DNA from: Meandrina meandrites
Taxonomy: Eukaryota > Cnidaria > Anthozoa > Scleractinia > Meandrinidae
Assembly (NCBI GenBank): GCA_963693305.1
Contig: OY855907.1
Span: 34,173,801 to 34,237,800, forward strand
Direction of reading: 5' to 3'
Length of the DNA stretch: 64,000 bases
Positions 34,978 to 46,403 of this stretch are shown here, in pieces; the stretch's first letter is position 1, and every line of letters starts with the position of its first letter. The notes under the pieces are model-generated. The model saw only the letters and a program-made list of their open reading frames with translations, did no database searches and was not told the DNA's origin. A program made the position numbers and the translations under genes.

Positions 34978-34979
34978 TT

Positions 34980-35370
34980 ACGGGCCGTAACATGGAGAAC
35001 TCTTCTCACTACCGTTAGCACTTAGCAATGTCGCTTTGCTCCGCGGAGAAGGAAGGAACAAACAGCGTACATGTGACTATTTATTTACTTTTTTTCTTCT
35101 TTGCAATTTAGTTTAAGAAAACTGGAAAAAATTGATGAATTCTGTCAAAGTAGTCAGTTTTTGGCCAAACATGCATATAATTATACGGTTGCCATGGTAA
35201 AATGACAAAAAATCAAAATCAACAGCTACCGACAGTTTCAGCATCATAGAGTAAATGCTCTGTTTAAAATTGCGAAAAAAAAGCCTCGACATGGTGGACA
35301 TCCCCCCAACCCCCCCCCCCCCCCCCCCCCCCACCTGTCCACCGCCCCTTGTAGGTCAGAAGGTTAAATT
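34980..35370. other. Non-coding, with poly(C) tract
   Basis: Holds a 22-nt poly(C) run at 35311-35332. No gene is seen. It is the 3' flank of the minus-strand gene ending at 35371. Confidence 0.45.
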
Positions 35371-35979
35371 TCAAAGTTCTGGATCAATCCAATTGTTATA
35401 CAACACCTTGGGCGGTTTGCTGTCTTCACAAATTTGAGCATTTGAGGCAAGGGCTGCGTTCTCTTGGATGCTTTTGCTCTTATTTCGCTCGCCATGTTGG
35501 CGTACCTCCAGTGTGCGTTTGGCTCCATCAATGACTGTTGAGCTTTCACCCAATCCTGAACAGTTTAGTGGCTCAGAGTTGAATGCCTCAATTTCGTCTT
35601 CTTCTTTCAGCATCACTTCAGTTGGAATACAGCCGGGAGGATAAGCCACGCATCGATAGTACGGCGTTCTCTCCTTGTGTTCTATTAATGGGCCATCCCT
35701 TCCAACCTCCACGCCGTCGATGTCAATGGCCCTCACCGACGAGTTCGACCACGATCCGAATGACTCTCCCGAGTGCCAGCTAAGCGTTTTTCGCAACCGA
35801 CTGAGTACCCCAGCTCGCCGACTTTGCTTCTTGCTCTGCGTTTGTTTCTCGGGTAAATGTTGAAACTCTCCATTGTGCTCTACCAAATGGCCTTCCGCCT
35901 CAGATTGGTCCCTTGATGCAGCTTGGGAATTGTCAGAGTGAAAGCGGCGAGCTCGTCCTTCGCCAGGTGTCTTATCCAT
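35371..35979 (-). CDS. Intronless protein with PPGCIPxEV motif, about 202 aa, function unknown
   Basis: The first ATG of the long frame is 35979-35977 (MDKTPGEG); the frame is also open for about 20 codons upstream without an ATG. Features: a polar, Arg/Gln/Ser-rich N-terminal half (AASRDQSEAEGHLVEH), a basic stretch (SRLRKTLSW), then YRCVAYPPGCIPTEVMLKE near residues 125-145 and an acidic/Ser C-terminal part. The PPGCIPxEV motif and its setting after a short Ser/Arg-rich region are shared with the plus-strand gene at 37891, so the two are probably paralogues. No family recognised. A 5' partial duplicate follows upstream at 36153-36317. Confidence 0.6.
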   Translation of the reverse strand: MDKTPGEGRARRFHSDNSQAASRDQSEAEGHLVEHNGEFQHLPEKQTQSKKQSRRAGVLSRLRKTLSWHSGESFGSWSNSSVRAIDIDGVEVGRDGPLIEHKERTPYYRCVAYPPGCIPTEVMLKEEDEIEAFNSEPLNCSGLGESSTVIDGAKRTLEVRQHGERNKSKSIQENAALASNAQICEDSKPPKVLYNNWIDPEL

Positions 35980-36152
35980 CGAGGAATTATAACCACATTG
36001 ATTTATCTTCTCACACGTTTTGAATAACCTCGAGTACAACGAGATGTGCTACGGCAAGTTTGCAAATCAGGACACTTATGATCACTTCTCTCTTTTATAT
36101 GTGCAAGTTGTAATAGGTATTGCGAAATAGTTTCACCTAAATTAACCCTAAA

Positions 36153-36317
36153 TTAACCCAAAGACCGACTCGAAATGTGATTGGCCAAATGTAGATGTAG
36201 AAGCTCTCCACTGCGCTCTACCAGATGATTTTCTCCCTCAAAATGGTCCCTAGATGCAGCTTGCGAATTACCAGAGTAAACGCGGTGAGCCTGTGCCTCG
36301 TCTAGTGTTTCGTCCAT
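36153..36317 (-). pseudogene. Tandem partial duplicate of the PPGCIP gene 5' end
   Basis: ATG at 36317 opens MDETLDEAQAHRVYSG, NSQAASRD and HLVERSGEL, aligned with residues 1-55 of the neighbour. The frame then ends at 36153 without the basic and PPGCIP parts. Upstream flanks also match (CTCGAGTACAACGAGAT, GTTTGCAAATC, TTGCGAAAT), giving a duplication offset of about 338 bp. Confidence 0.65.
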
Positions 36318-36419
36318 CGATCGCGAGGGATCATGATTACATTTATTCATCTTGTCACACATAAAAGGGCCTCGAGTACAACGAGATTTATTAATGCGAG
36401 TTTGCAAATCCACTGGTGA

Positions 36420-37890
36420 TCGCTAAATTCTTCTTGCGAAATCATTTTCACCTAACAGAACCCATACACCGACCATTAAGGAAACTCGCAATCTGATTGG
36501 CTACCCACGGACCGTCTAATTACAGATAAAATGACCTGGGAGCGCACAACAATCACCAGTTAGCGTTTTGTTTTTAAATTTAAACAAGACATGGTAACGT
36601 GATGCGAAATTTGACGTCCCTTTATTCCTATGTCGAAAGATTACTTTCAAACGTGATTTTTGCAAGTTTTCGCGGCTGACATTTTCTGTCAAAGATCCTT
36701 TTCTGTATAACCTGTGCAAGGTACACGCGCGAATAAACTCGCGCGAACTCGCGCGCCAGCCTCACGAGACCATTGAAATTTTCCCGCTCGCTGAAGATCC
36801 TTTCCGAGGATGCCACCCTTCGCCCAACAAACTCTATGAGCTGTTTTGTATAATGTGGTTGTATTGCAAATCTTTTTGTTTAAGTGGGAAAAACCTTGCA
36901 GGCGCCTTGAAAATTGCTTCCAAATGTTTTTCAATATTTTGCTACAGTTAAGCTAAAACAAACTAGGTAACTCATGGTTTCACAGAAGACCTCTTTAACA
37001 TTTTACGATTTAACGAACCGCCTTTTTAACGAAGTTCCTGGTACAACGAGCGGTTTTTTTTTTCAGATCGGCCAAAGTTACTGGCAGTAAAATGTATTTT
37101 GAAAAGAACCTCGGTTTAACGAGTCCCCGTCTCTACAAATAGACAAGTACATTCCTAGTCACTGGGCACTTTGTCATATGTCGGTTTCACCTTTGGAATA
37201 TACAAATAAGAGTTTAATTTTGACAAGGAAAGTCGTGCTCCCTCATCCATAATCAGTACATACTATGCGAGAGGCAGCAAATTCTCGAGGTACTCTAAAT
37301 ATTTGCAACAATTTTTTAGCATTAATTTTTTTTCTGGTAACCGATTGACGTCATTAGGCTTGTTTTCTTCTGCAAGCCTAATTAGTTCTTTAATTAACTG
37401 TAATTAGCGGTGTCAGTGATAATTAGCTCAGCAACTATTTCTTTCTTATTAGGGTGGCATTGATCATGTTATTGCTAATTAACTGTAATTAACGCGCAAT
37501 GATCAATGAACGTAAATTCGTCAAATATTAGTCTTCAATTAACGGTTTTAAGCGATATTTTTTTAGGGAGAAACAGGAGCGAATTTCCATGTCAAAAATT
37601 TACACTGCGTAAAAAATTCTCGACATTAACTCTACACTTTTTCACACGAGTAAAATAATTTAAATGGATTTTTGTTCATAGAGTAAAATGTGAGTGGAAA
37701 TCCACAATAAAGCCTAGGTATCAAAACAATTGATTTTCTAGTACATGTTTTGATCGATTTATTTGTTTCTAGTTTCTTGTTATTATTATTATTGCCGCTT
37801 GTTTTGAAGAGTTAGAGCCTGTTCAAAACAAACTGTTCAAAACAGATTGCTCATTTGAGCTCAAAGCCAGTCTTGCTCAAGCCACAAGTC
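36420..37890. other. Intergenic region between divergent PPGCIP genes
   Basis: About 1.5 kb of AT-rich DNA with no exon or transposon end that I can define. It should contain the promoters of both divergent genes. Confidence 0.4.
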
Positions 37891-38805
37891 ATGGCTAACA
37901 CTGGAAGACGTAAAATCGGACCATCCATGCAGCGGGGTAATACAGAAACATACCATGCAGCAGACCACAAAATTGCAAAGAATTCTTCATCGTCATATTC
38001 TAATGAAGCCGACTGGTATGACGTCCACACTAACAAGCAACTGCTGACTTTACAACCTGACGAGTTGGAAATAATCACAGCTGCTGAAACAGATGGATCA
38101 GCAGCGGAACCTGCTCGATATGAAGCGCTATTTTCCCCAGGAGTGGTGCGGAAACGTTGTCATTGGTTTGATGACAAACCAGAGGATGTTAATTCTGCTA
38201 TGGCCTCGTCTTCTCCTCGGGACAAGCGCTCGGGTGTTGTTTCGCCAAAGCAAATCTATGGCCGACTGAGATCATCCTCTTCCGTTCGCAGCTTCAAGGA
38301 TGAAGAGCCCGAGTTCGATTATCCTTCCAGAAACTCGTCCACTGCACCCCGGGCAGCTCCTTCAACCCTAATACCTATCTGTCTTCCTCCTGGGTGCATC
38401 CCTTCCGAAGTGATCGTTCAAGTACCCGGAAGCGCCACTCCGCCAGAAGCGAGGTCCATAGTAACTTTAGACCCACAATGGGAAGTGAAATCGTGGATGA
38501 GCGACATTTACGATCAAGTATTGTCTATGGATAATCCAGCTCAACCTGGTTTGGTCTCTGCTCCTTTTTCGTCGGCCTCAATTGTTGTTCATGATCTGGG
38601 CGAAGATGTCTCACTAGAAAACAACGATCACTCAAACGCCGCACTGAGGATGTTTCTGCAGAATCACAAGGTTGTTCATCGCCGAAATGCGATCTGTAAG
38701 GAACTGGAGATGAACACAGGCTTTGTTAAAATCAACGGAGCTAAATTCAGTCTGTGGCATCTCCGAGCAGAGCTCCAGAAGACGATAAAATTTAGCAATC
38801 TGTAA
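37891..38805 (+). CDS. Intronless protein with PPGCIPxEV motif, 304 aa, function unknown
   Basis: ATG at 37891 (MANTGRRKIG) is the first ATG of the long frame; an upstream in-frame TTG is not needed. TAA at 38803. Regions: basic N-terminus, Ser-rich central part (SSPRDKRSG, GRLRSSSSVRSF), LPPGCIPSEVIVQ at about residues 175-187, and an acidic, aliphatic part with VVHDLGEDVS. The conserved-looking C-terminus (FLQNHKVVHRRNAICKELE, SLWHLRAELQ) may be helical. No signal peptide or membrane segment. The unbroken frame, codon use and paralogue at 35371 support a real gene. Confidence 0.7.
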   Translation: MANTGRRKIGPSMQRGNTETYHAADHKIAKNSSSSYSNEADWYDVHTNKQLLTLQPDELEIITAAETDGSAAEPARYEALFSPGVVRKRCHWFDDKPEDVNSAMASSSPRDKRSGVVSPKQIYGRLRSSSSVRSFKDEEPEFDYPSRNSSTAPRAAPSTLIPICLPPGCIPSEVIVQVPGSATPPEARSIVTLDPQWEVKSWMSDIYDQVLSMDNPAQPGLVSAPFSSASIVVHDLGEDVSLENNDHSNAALRMFLQNHKVVHRRNAICKELEMNTGFVKINGAKFSLWHLRAELQKTIKFSNL

Positions 38806-38859
38806 ACACACACTCCTACAAGGTTTTCTTGGTTTTGTTTCAGGGTAATTTAAAAACAA

Positions 38860-39916
38860 AATTTTTCAGAAGTCCTTTGTCTTTATTGCTATTTCTACAG
38901 AATTTTCAACATAAGAACTTTCCTGAAATATGTATGTAAAACATTTCTGATTTGGATTGGAAAATGAAGAAAGAAGCTGCAATTTGCAGTTTATTTCATT
39001 TTTTTTTCTTTTTACAATATATAACGGACTGGCCAGTCTTTCATCAGTTTATAAAAAATCAAAATAAATAATAAGTAAATTTGTGCAAATTTGTGGCGTG
39101 ACTGGAGTAATGTTCAATGAAATTCTAAACCTAGAGTTCTTTTTTCCGTTTTAGGGCATACGAAAAGAGCGCATGTGTAAGCCCTTCTATACAAAACTTT
39201 TCTTTTCATTTTTCCATCATGTTCCGTTCGCAACCTATATGTCAATGGCTCGAAAATGGTTAAGCTCAATTTTCGCCGCTCTCTCGAGTCCTGTCTTTAT
39301 TCCAGCCCAGGCTCATCCAAAACAAAAAAAATGTTTTCCCAGGGTTTCCAGTTTGGTTTACTTCCGGGGATGATTTTCAAACTTCCGGACGGACTTGTTA
39401 TTGTTCTGTGAATGACCAGAAGAAAAAAAGATATTTTTTCACTTGCCCAGAGTTCGTACAAGCGACCTACCGCTGACCAAGGAGCTACCGTACTCGATTG
39501 GTTCACGTGGAGCAATTTTGCCCTGGTAGGGGGGTCCCTATCTACATCGAGCTACCCCGGATGAGAGAACGTTTTTTACATTTCTTAATAAATATCAGCG
39601 AACTGTTTAAATGAAAAACCACAACGATGGCTTCGAGGCAGGTTAATCCTGATTGCAGGGTCACTCAACTGATCATCAGTCATTGCTCATCATATCAAAA
39701 CCACGGGTCATAAAATTTAATGGGATCATTTTGACATTCCAGCATCTAGCAACACTGACCTCCACTGAAAAATTAAGGAGACTTTTAGAACTACACGACC
39801 ATTATTAAATGGTCAGCAGTTAGAGGCTGTTGCTTTATGAGCTGAAGCGTAAACTTTAAGTTACTGCTGCAGATCAATTTTCAATGCAGTCTTGGTTCTA
39901 GACCCTTTTTATAGCA

Positions 39917-39985
<69 letters not shown>

Positions 39986-40327
39986 TAAAACCAGGAGAAT
40001 CTCTTACCGGAGTGATTTTCAATAGTTGTCAAAAAATTTTAAAGGTCATTCTTTTGAAAATGTATGTTGCTTAGCATAGAGACGTCAAGTTAGTAAAATG
40101 CGTTATTTCACCATGTTTGTCACCGCTGTCTGCCTCATATTTTTAAGCAAGCTACGATGGCCTAAGAACAAGAGCTTATATGTTAGACAGAATGTTTCAA
40201 AGTAGATGCTATTAACACCTCCCAATGTCACCCCTGAAGGTTCCTGAGTTGGGACCAGTCCCTCCGACTCTTCCCCTCCGTTTTTCTCGATCTAAGAGAC
40301 GACTGGGGATGAGTTAGTCCTTACGGG
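38860..40327. other. Non-coding, with (AAT)n microsatellite
   Basis: Holds the 3' flank of the 37891 gene and an (AAT)n run at 39920-39985. On the minus strand near 39450-39490 there is a tRNA A-box-like piece (GTAGCTCCTTGGTCAGCGG) that is probably SINE-derived. No gene is recognised. Confidence 0.5.
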
Positions 40328-40331
40328 TTAA

Positions 40332-41154
40332 AGTGCTACTATGATCAAATTTTCACCCCTTGAAATTTTAGGCATTTCAAAGACTATTTAACAAGAGATT
40401 CAAAATGCCGTTTTCCGTTTTCAAATATCTATTTTAGTTCCGGAGATATTTTAGCTTAAAAAAATTGTAAAATATGCAAATTAGGGGACTGATGACGTCA
40501 TCTACTCAACCCAATTTTTTGTCAAGTACAAAAATTAAGTTATCTCGGTCATTTTTCTGCAGAGACCATTGAAACTTGACAGACTAATAGTTCCACAGAT
40601 GACACACCTATCCCTGTAATAAAATTATGTTACCATGGCAACTCATTCTTTTCCAGTCCCCATCAATTTGTTTTTAATATTTTAGAATTTTTCAGTTTGG
40701 AAAAATTAAACCCAGGCAAGACGTCTGCCAAATTCATTGATATGCTTGCCAGATCTTGCATGAAAAGCATTATTTACAAATATTAAAAAAGAATGCCAGA
40801 ATTGGCCAGAAAAGCCTTTAGCACTGGGGGGATCTGGAACCTAGTATGTTGCCATGGTAACCAAGGTGTAAAGTTCATCTTGTAAAACACTACTAGCAGA
40901 GTGTCACTGCAAAGAATCAGAGACTTTCGACACAAATTGGCTGAGATATCACTTTCTTCGTATTAAATCAGAATTCGGTTGAGTATATGACGTCATTACT
41001 TTGCTAATTTACATATTTTTAAAACTTGAATATCTCTGGAAAGAAAAGAGATATTGGAGAAAAGTAAACGGCATTTTTCTTCACATAAAGAGTACTTGTT
41101 AATATTTTAAAACGGCTACAAAAGAAAATATGCGAATTTGATCATAGTAGCACT
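40332..41154. mobile_element. 823-bp TTAA-flanked non-autonomous transposon
   Basis: Ends AGTGCTACTATGATCAAATT and its inverse (AATTTGATCATAGTAGCACT), flanked by TTAA at 40328-40331 and 41155-41158. No ORF. It differs in its ends from the other TTAA family in the window. Confidence 0.8.
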
Positions 41155-41979
41155 TTAAACAATTATTAGCTGCTATTCGTGTTTTACTTGTTTTGGCAGG
41201 TATAGTAGAACTAATTAATGATCAGTTATTTGCAGTTTTTATCTTATTAATTTTATAAGAATCCTATAATCTTATATACACTGGTTAAGTAAAACGGCAC
41301 CAAAATTACGACTTAGTACTTTCAACCATGTAGGAAATGCTCCTAGAAAAAAGGATATCTAGCAAATTGTTTAAAGAAGAGGGAGACCGTAAATAGTTTT
41401 CATCAATTTTTCCAAACCATGAAAAGGTCAGGCTGACTTTTCAAGTTGAGATCAAAAGCTCCCGATGGTATCACAGTGGTATCACTCTACATTTAGCTTA
41501 AGTACACTGGTATTAGTAATTTTGAGAAAACTTGACCACTGTTGGTAGGTTTCCAATTGTGTAAACATGTTTTTGGGCTATTGAATTTGTGAAGTTATGC
41601 CCGTGACAGTGGGCGCGCGGCTTTAATTTTTTATATTTTATTCTATTTTTCACACGAGTATTTCTAGGTGATCTTCCCTTGACATTGTACGAATATTTGT
41701 CTGTTTTCCGGAATGATTGTGAACAGTAAGAGATGGGCGATTCAAAGTGTAGAACAGTTATCACCAAGTAACTTCTCTGAGTCCCATTTTTATTAAATTT
41801 ATCAACTAATAACAAACAATGCTTTATGTTTTGTTTTACTGAAATTTCAAATCATTTACGAAATACAAAACTCCCAACTCATGTTTTGGTTTATTGTAAT
41901 TGTTCCCCTTTAGTTCAGTTTGGGGTACGTCTAAAGGTGCCGACTACATGAAGTGCTCTTCGTTTGTTGATTTCTCGTT

Positions 41980-42586
41980 CTAAGCATCTTGCTTGATGGC
42001 GACCTTGATATACTTGATTCCAACCCTCTCTCCTGAATTACTTTTGTAAACTTCCAGGGTGAGTCCCTTGCTGAGCATCAGTCGGTTGTTGTAGCCAACG
42101 TTCTTTGCGTAGCCTCCGTCATGCGGAGTGTAGCACGAGCCCCAGCGTTCATCCAGCTTGAGAGTGATGACCGGGGTAGAAAGAGTCGCTGGGTTTGGGG
42201 GTAACTGAATCGTAGTGCATAGAGGTTACAGTAGAACCCTACTTGCCTTCCAATCCGTAGCACGGGGCATTGCTGTTATAATTCCCCTTGTCGCATGTTT
42301 CAAACCCGATAAATCTGGTACCGTCTGACACGCCATATCTGATATCGCTGTCAATTGGTTGCCCACCAATGCTGTCGTCATGTGCGACTATGATGTCTAC
42401 GGTCAGCGGAGTCGAATCTTTTAGGACACCAGCAGGAATCATGGAAACTTTAAGGAGAGCGGCGTTGTTCACAGAGCCTGCGTTGAATGTCAGTTGTTTA
42501 GCAGTTACTGCACGAGAACTGTCAATGTAGGACGCATGCGCCACCAGCCATAATGGTGTCATGGTCTGATGGTAAATCAGTTTCTC
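41980..42586 (-). pseudogene. Family copy D, main exon with nonsense mutation and 8-bp deletion
   Basis: The acceptor CGTTTTGCAG and lead ending IYHQT are intact, and the conserved ATG is at 42562. Up to PCYG the frame is good. Then TAG at 42241-42239 replaces a serine codon. Around 42168-42172 eight nucleotides are missing relative to copies A, B and E, before the GSCYT motif. The exon is 607 nt, exactly 615 minus 8. The downstream C-terminal block (ERVGIKYIKV) is still readable in a shifted frame. Confidence 0.85.
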
Positions 42587-43122
42587 CTGCAAAACGAGGT
42601 TGTAAACATGAACTTTACATGTATGAGTGGAGAAGCTTAAAAAGTATTAAAAAATTGGCACTTAATGCGATGGAAAGGCAGCGCTATTTACGTATAGTTG
42701 TGGATGATAGAGCAAATAATTTGTAAATTAAGTAGACTGCACTAGGCAGAGCGCTGATAATTAAAGCACTAGTTGCCTGGAACACCACGTGACTTACTTG
42801 TACTTGACAACAGGAACAAGCGACCTAGCAACAGGAGAGTACTGTTAGTGCGCTAACGCCATTTTAAAAATATATAGTTATAGCCGAGAAAGGTTTGCAA
42901 AGTCAATCAAATAAATGCCAGAGAGAAGTATTTTTCTTAAATGTGCTTTTGTAAAACAGAACTTAAATAAGTTGAAATATCAAGAAAATAACCTATTATA
43001 GATCGACTCAAATTCTATGCAAATGCGGGTGCTTTTTCATCCTGGTTGCCAGAGGCTTTTCTTGCAAGGCTTCAGGTTTCCGTCACGGTTTCTGATTTCG
43101 GTCAAGTATTTATTGTGACCTG

Positions 43123-44705
43123 ATATTATTATTGCGGGCGAGCAAAAGCGAGCCCGCAGCCTATTCTTGAGGTCAGCGGCACTTTCTTTAGCGGACTTGA
43201 AGCAAAATGTGGGCACATTTTTGGCATTCCTTTGTTCTTCCAACTGGAATGAATGGTATGTTAGCAAGCGGCGGAGCAAAGGCCATGGTGTTGAGTTCAA
43301 GGTCCGTGGTCATTGTTCACGTGAATTTCGTGAGTAATGCAATTTTCCGAAGCACATGTCACATCCGGCGTTTACTTGTTCGAGCAGCGGGAGGCTAAAC
43401 TGCAAACTTTGGGGTTAAAAATGAAAAGGAGAAACACCGGTCAATTTTTAAGTGGCTTTAAAATGGAAAATCATCGAATACAGAGTGCTAAAACCTTGCT
43501 GATGAAGGACTCATCTTCCTTTCACGGCCCCGAAGACATGGTGTCATGGCACTTCCAAATGCGTTTTGAATGCACATCACAGACTTGAACACAGACTTAA
43601 GCGGTTTCTAAAGACTTCTGAGAACAAAATGGTAATGTTCGTTATTGCTTCAAGTTTGGATGGAATTTTCAGAAGGATCGGTAAAGCCGTTGAGTGAATA
43701 ATTGACTGCAGAAGCCGTTCGCAAAAATCAAAACTTTCGCTTTCGCTTGAACAAGTGAATAATTGATTCCTGCATGTATGTTGAATTGCACGGCTTTGAA
43801 ATTTTCGATATTTTGACGCTTTTGAATACATTTCTTGGCTTCTTCTTAACTGGAAATTAATATGAAACAAAGTTTCTTTCAAGTTTCTCCCATTTTCCAT
43901 CTTTAGTCCGGAATTTTAGGCTTTTGAAGCCGAACAGATTTTACACGCACGTAGGCGTGTTGTTATCTGACACCCATCTTTTATCGGGACTTGCTTCAGT
44001 TGTTTATTTAGCGGCTTTGTTTGAGTTGTATTTATAGATTTAGAAAGTTACTACAATGCGTCACAAAGTACAAAGGGGTATGTTTATTAACATTTAAAGG
44101 AAAGGAAAGCATTGAAGGCGTTGCTAGTGTTCATTTTGTGCTAGGAACTCTGAAGTATTGTAAGCAATTTTTACGCTGTTTCATGCCGCCGTGATTTGTA
44201 AATACTTTCAATCTTCTCAAATTACCGCTTTTCTGCACCAAGAACGCGAGGAAATTAGCTGTAATTGAAGGCATCGAATAGTCTCTAATAAACTTTCATT
44301 ACTTTAGTAATGAAGTAATAAAATGGATATTCCGGCATCGTAAAACTGTAACGCAAGCTAGCGAGAAGACAAAAGGCCCTGGGAACGAATCCGGACAGAC
44401 AGGCAGACGGACGTACATCCCAGATGCCGGCTTAGTGCGGCGTTACACACTTCGTGTAAGCCGCGCAAAAATCATAGTAAGAGTAATAACATATTTTTTA
44501 TAATAGTAATAATTAAAGTTTCTAGGGCGAAAATTCGCATAAGAATACCATCAAACACATCTAAGAAGGAACTGAAATACGCAACTGCATAAATCAACAG
44601 CAGGAAACTGCAGCCCCACGCGTCTCCCTCGCTATCCTCAATGTCTATTCCATCTTGTAACAAACATGGCCGCCCGCACTTCCTAACTATTGGTTACTGC
44701 TAGTA
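43123..44705. mobile_element. Insertion of about 1.6 kb in the 5' flank of copy D
   Basis: Absent from the otherwise parallel flank of copy E (about 47970-48000). It begins near a hairpin GCGGGCGAGCAAAAGCGAGCCCGC and ends after a stretch with ACGGACGTACATCCCAGATG. Exact ends, target duplication and class are unresolved. Confidence 0.45.
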
Positions 44706-44838
44706 TTATAAATATTTTCCAGCACTCGAGAAAAGTCCTCTGATTAGCAGGGTAGTGTTGTTCATGTTCAAATGCTCATGTTCCGAGCAGTCTTTATTAT
44801 CGAGCCAAGAATTTCGTTTGTAGTGTTTGTTTGGGTCT

Positions 44839-44930
44839 ACTAAGGGACGGACCATTATTTTTCTGGAAGGGGTGGGGGATGAAAAATATTGAAAAAAATT
44901 GTTTGCAGGGCCTAAAAAGACAAAATAAAT
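44839..44930 (+). repeat. Interspersed repeat fragment
   Basis: AAGGGACGGACCATTATTTT through GGGCCTAAAAAGACAAAAT recurs almost identically at 55177-55262. No ends were defined. Confidence 0.6.
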
Positions 44931-45069
44931 TGTTTGCAAACATCATATGTATTAAAAAAATAGTTTGCATAGAAGTCAGAGAAACTTTTTTTATTTTTTT
45001 TTTTTATTTTTTAACGAAGACTAGTGAGCAGTACAAGGAAAGACCTCTTGTAGTTGTAAGCTTGTCGTT

Positions 45070-45118
45070 TATTTCCGACGCGTTTCGTCTCTAACTGAGA
45101 CTTCTTCAGGGAATGAAT
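45070..45118 (-). ncRNA. Hammerhead-like core in a Penelope-like context
   Basis: On the minus strand: TTCC, CTGAAGA (45109-45103), one extra A, stem II GTCTC/GAGAC with loop AGTTA, GAAAC (45086-45082), a two-pair stem III (AC/GT) and triplet GTC (45079-45077), then GGAA closing stem I. The extra A before stem II departs from the consensus, so activity is less likely than for 31335-31412. Hammerheads of this compact type are known from Penelope-like elements. Confidence 0.45.
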
Positions 45119-45140
45119 ACAACTAGCAAAGAACAGCATA

Positions 45141-45463
45141 TATAGCACATTCGCGTGCCTAGCTACAACTTCCCATGGATTAGCGCTAATCGTATGCCCC
45201 CCAAAAATATAACAACACGCAATAACATATGTTTTAAGGCGTTTTTTGTAACGTTCGTTTACAGCATATTTTAGTTATTACAAAACATTGTAATAACTAA
45301 AATATGCTTAAAATTACTGCTAAATATATGTTTTGTAAGAACACTGTAATTAATGTAAATAATGTATGTATGTAGTGTTGTTAACATTGAGCAATAAAAA
45401 AAATATATTTTAGTTATTATTCACTTCCAAGGGAAGTTGTAGCTAGGCACGCGAATGTGCTAT
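45141..45463. mobile_element. 34-bp perfect inverted repeat with inner hairpin
   Basis: TATAGCACATTCGCGTGCCT and 14 further bases (45141-45174) recur exactly inverted at 45430-45463. A second 20-bp inverted pair (AGCATATTTTAGTTATTACA, 45263-45282, and its inverse at 45289-45308) lies inside. Together with the hammerhead-like core just to the left, this could be the terminal structure of a Penelope-like element; no RT frame is seen. Confidence 0.55.
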
Positions 45464-45479
45464 AAGCCTAGTCCGATCT

Positions 45480-46400
45480 GAAATAAAAAACGTCACATAC
45501 CTAATGTAAATTTAAGAAAATTGAAAGCAAAGTTTATTCATGTCTGACTATCAAGTTTTAAAACAATACAGGCTATCAACTAAAAGTGCCCTGCAAAACT
45601 TAAGTCTACTGGGAAAATATACATGAGTTTACTTTTTTATATTAAAAAAGTCAAATGCGCATCTCGTTAGAAGAAGTTTACTTTGTACATCAACCGACAT
45701 GCTATTGATTTTATACACGCCAGTGCTACAAAGTACGGTCACATTGGATTCCACTTCCTTTCACGTGTCTAGCTTGAAGTATTTTTTTCCTAGCCAATGT
45801 TTTACAAGAATCCTATAAGCTTATGTGCGCCGGTTCTTTCAAGTGGGTTTTGAGCTTTTTTTTTAATGAATACTTCACGGTGTTTATCTTTTGACATTGA
45901 GCGAATTTGTCCAGGCGTTTCTTTAACTGTAAAGTGATGGTGTACATACTAGTTATGCGACGCTTTCGAGTGGTATACCATGGAATATCCCTCGAGTCAC
46001 TGGAAAATATGCTTCCTAAACTTCGTCGGGAATATAGTCGCAGAGCACGATGGGAAGGCTGGGTTTAATAGCGTCGAATATACAACAGCTTTCCTGTATT
46101 CTGATTGGTTGTATTTCTATGGCATGGCATAAAGCAGGAGATGGGCTGTTCAGGATCTATAGCAATTATCACAAATAGTCAGATAATTTCTCCAAATCCC
46201 TTTTTTATTAATTTATCAACAAACAACAAACAATGTTTCGTGTTTCGCCCGCTTTTTTTAAAGAAATTCCAATTATTAATTTACGAAATAGTAAATTCCC
46301 ATATCACGTTTCGATTTAGTGTTAGTGTTCCCCCTAAGTTTATTCGCGGTACGTCTAATGGTGCCGACTACATGAAGTGCTCTTCGTTTGTTGATTTCTC
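45480..46400. other. 3' flank of copy E, non-coding
   Basis: From about 46190 it parallels the 3' flank of copy D (41780-41980), including GGTGCCGACTACATGAAGTG just before the stop and a minus-strand AATAAA near 46205. The rest shows no gene. Confidence 0.5.
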
Positions 46401-46403
46401 ATT

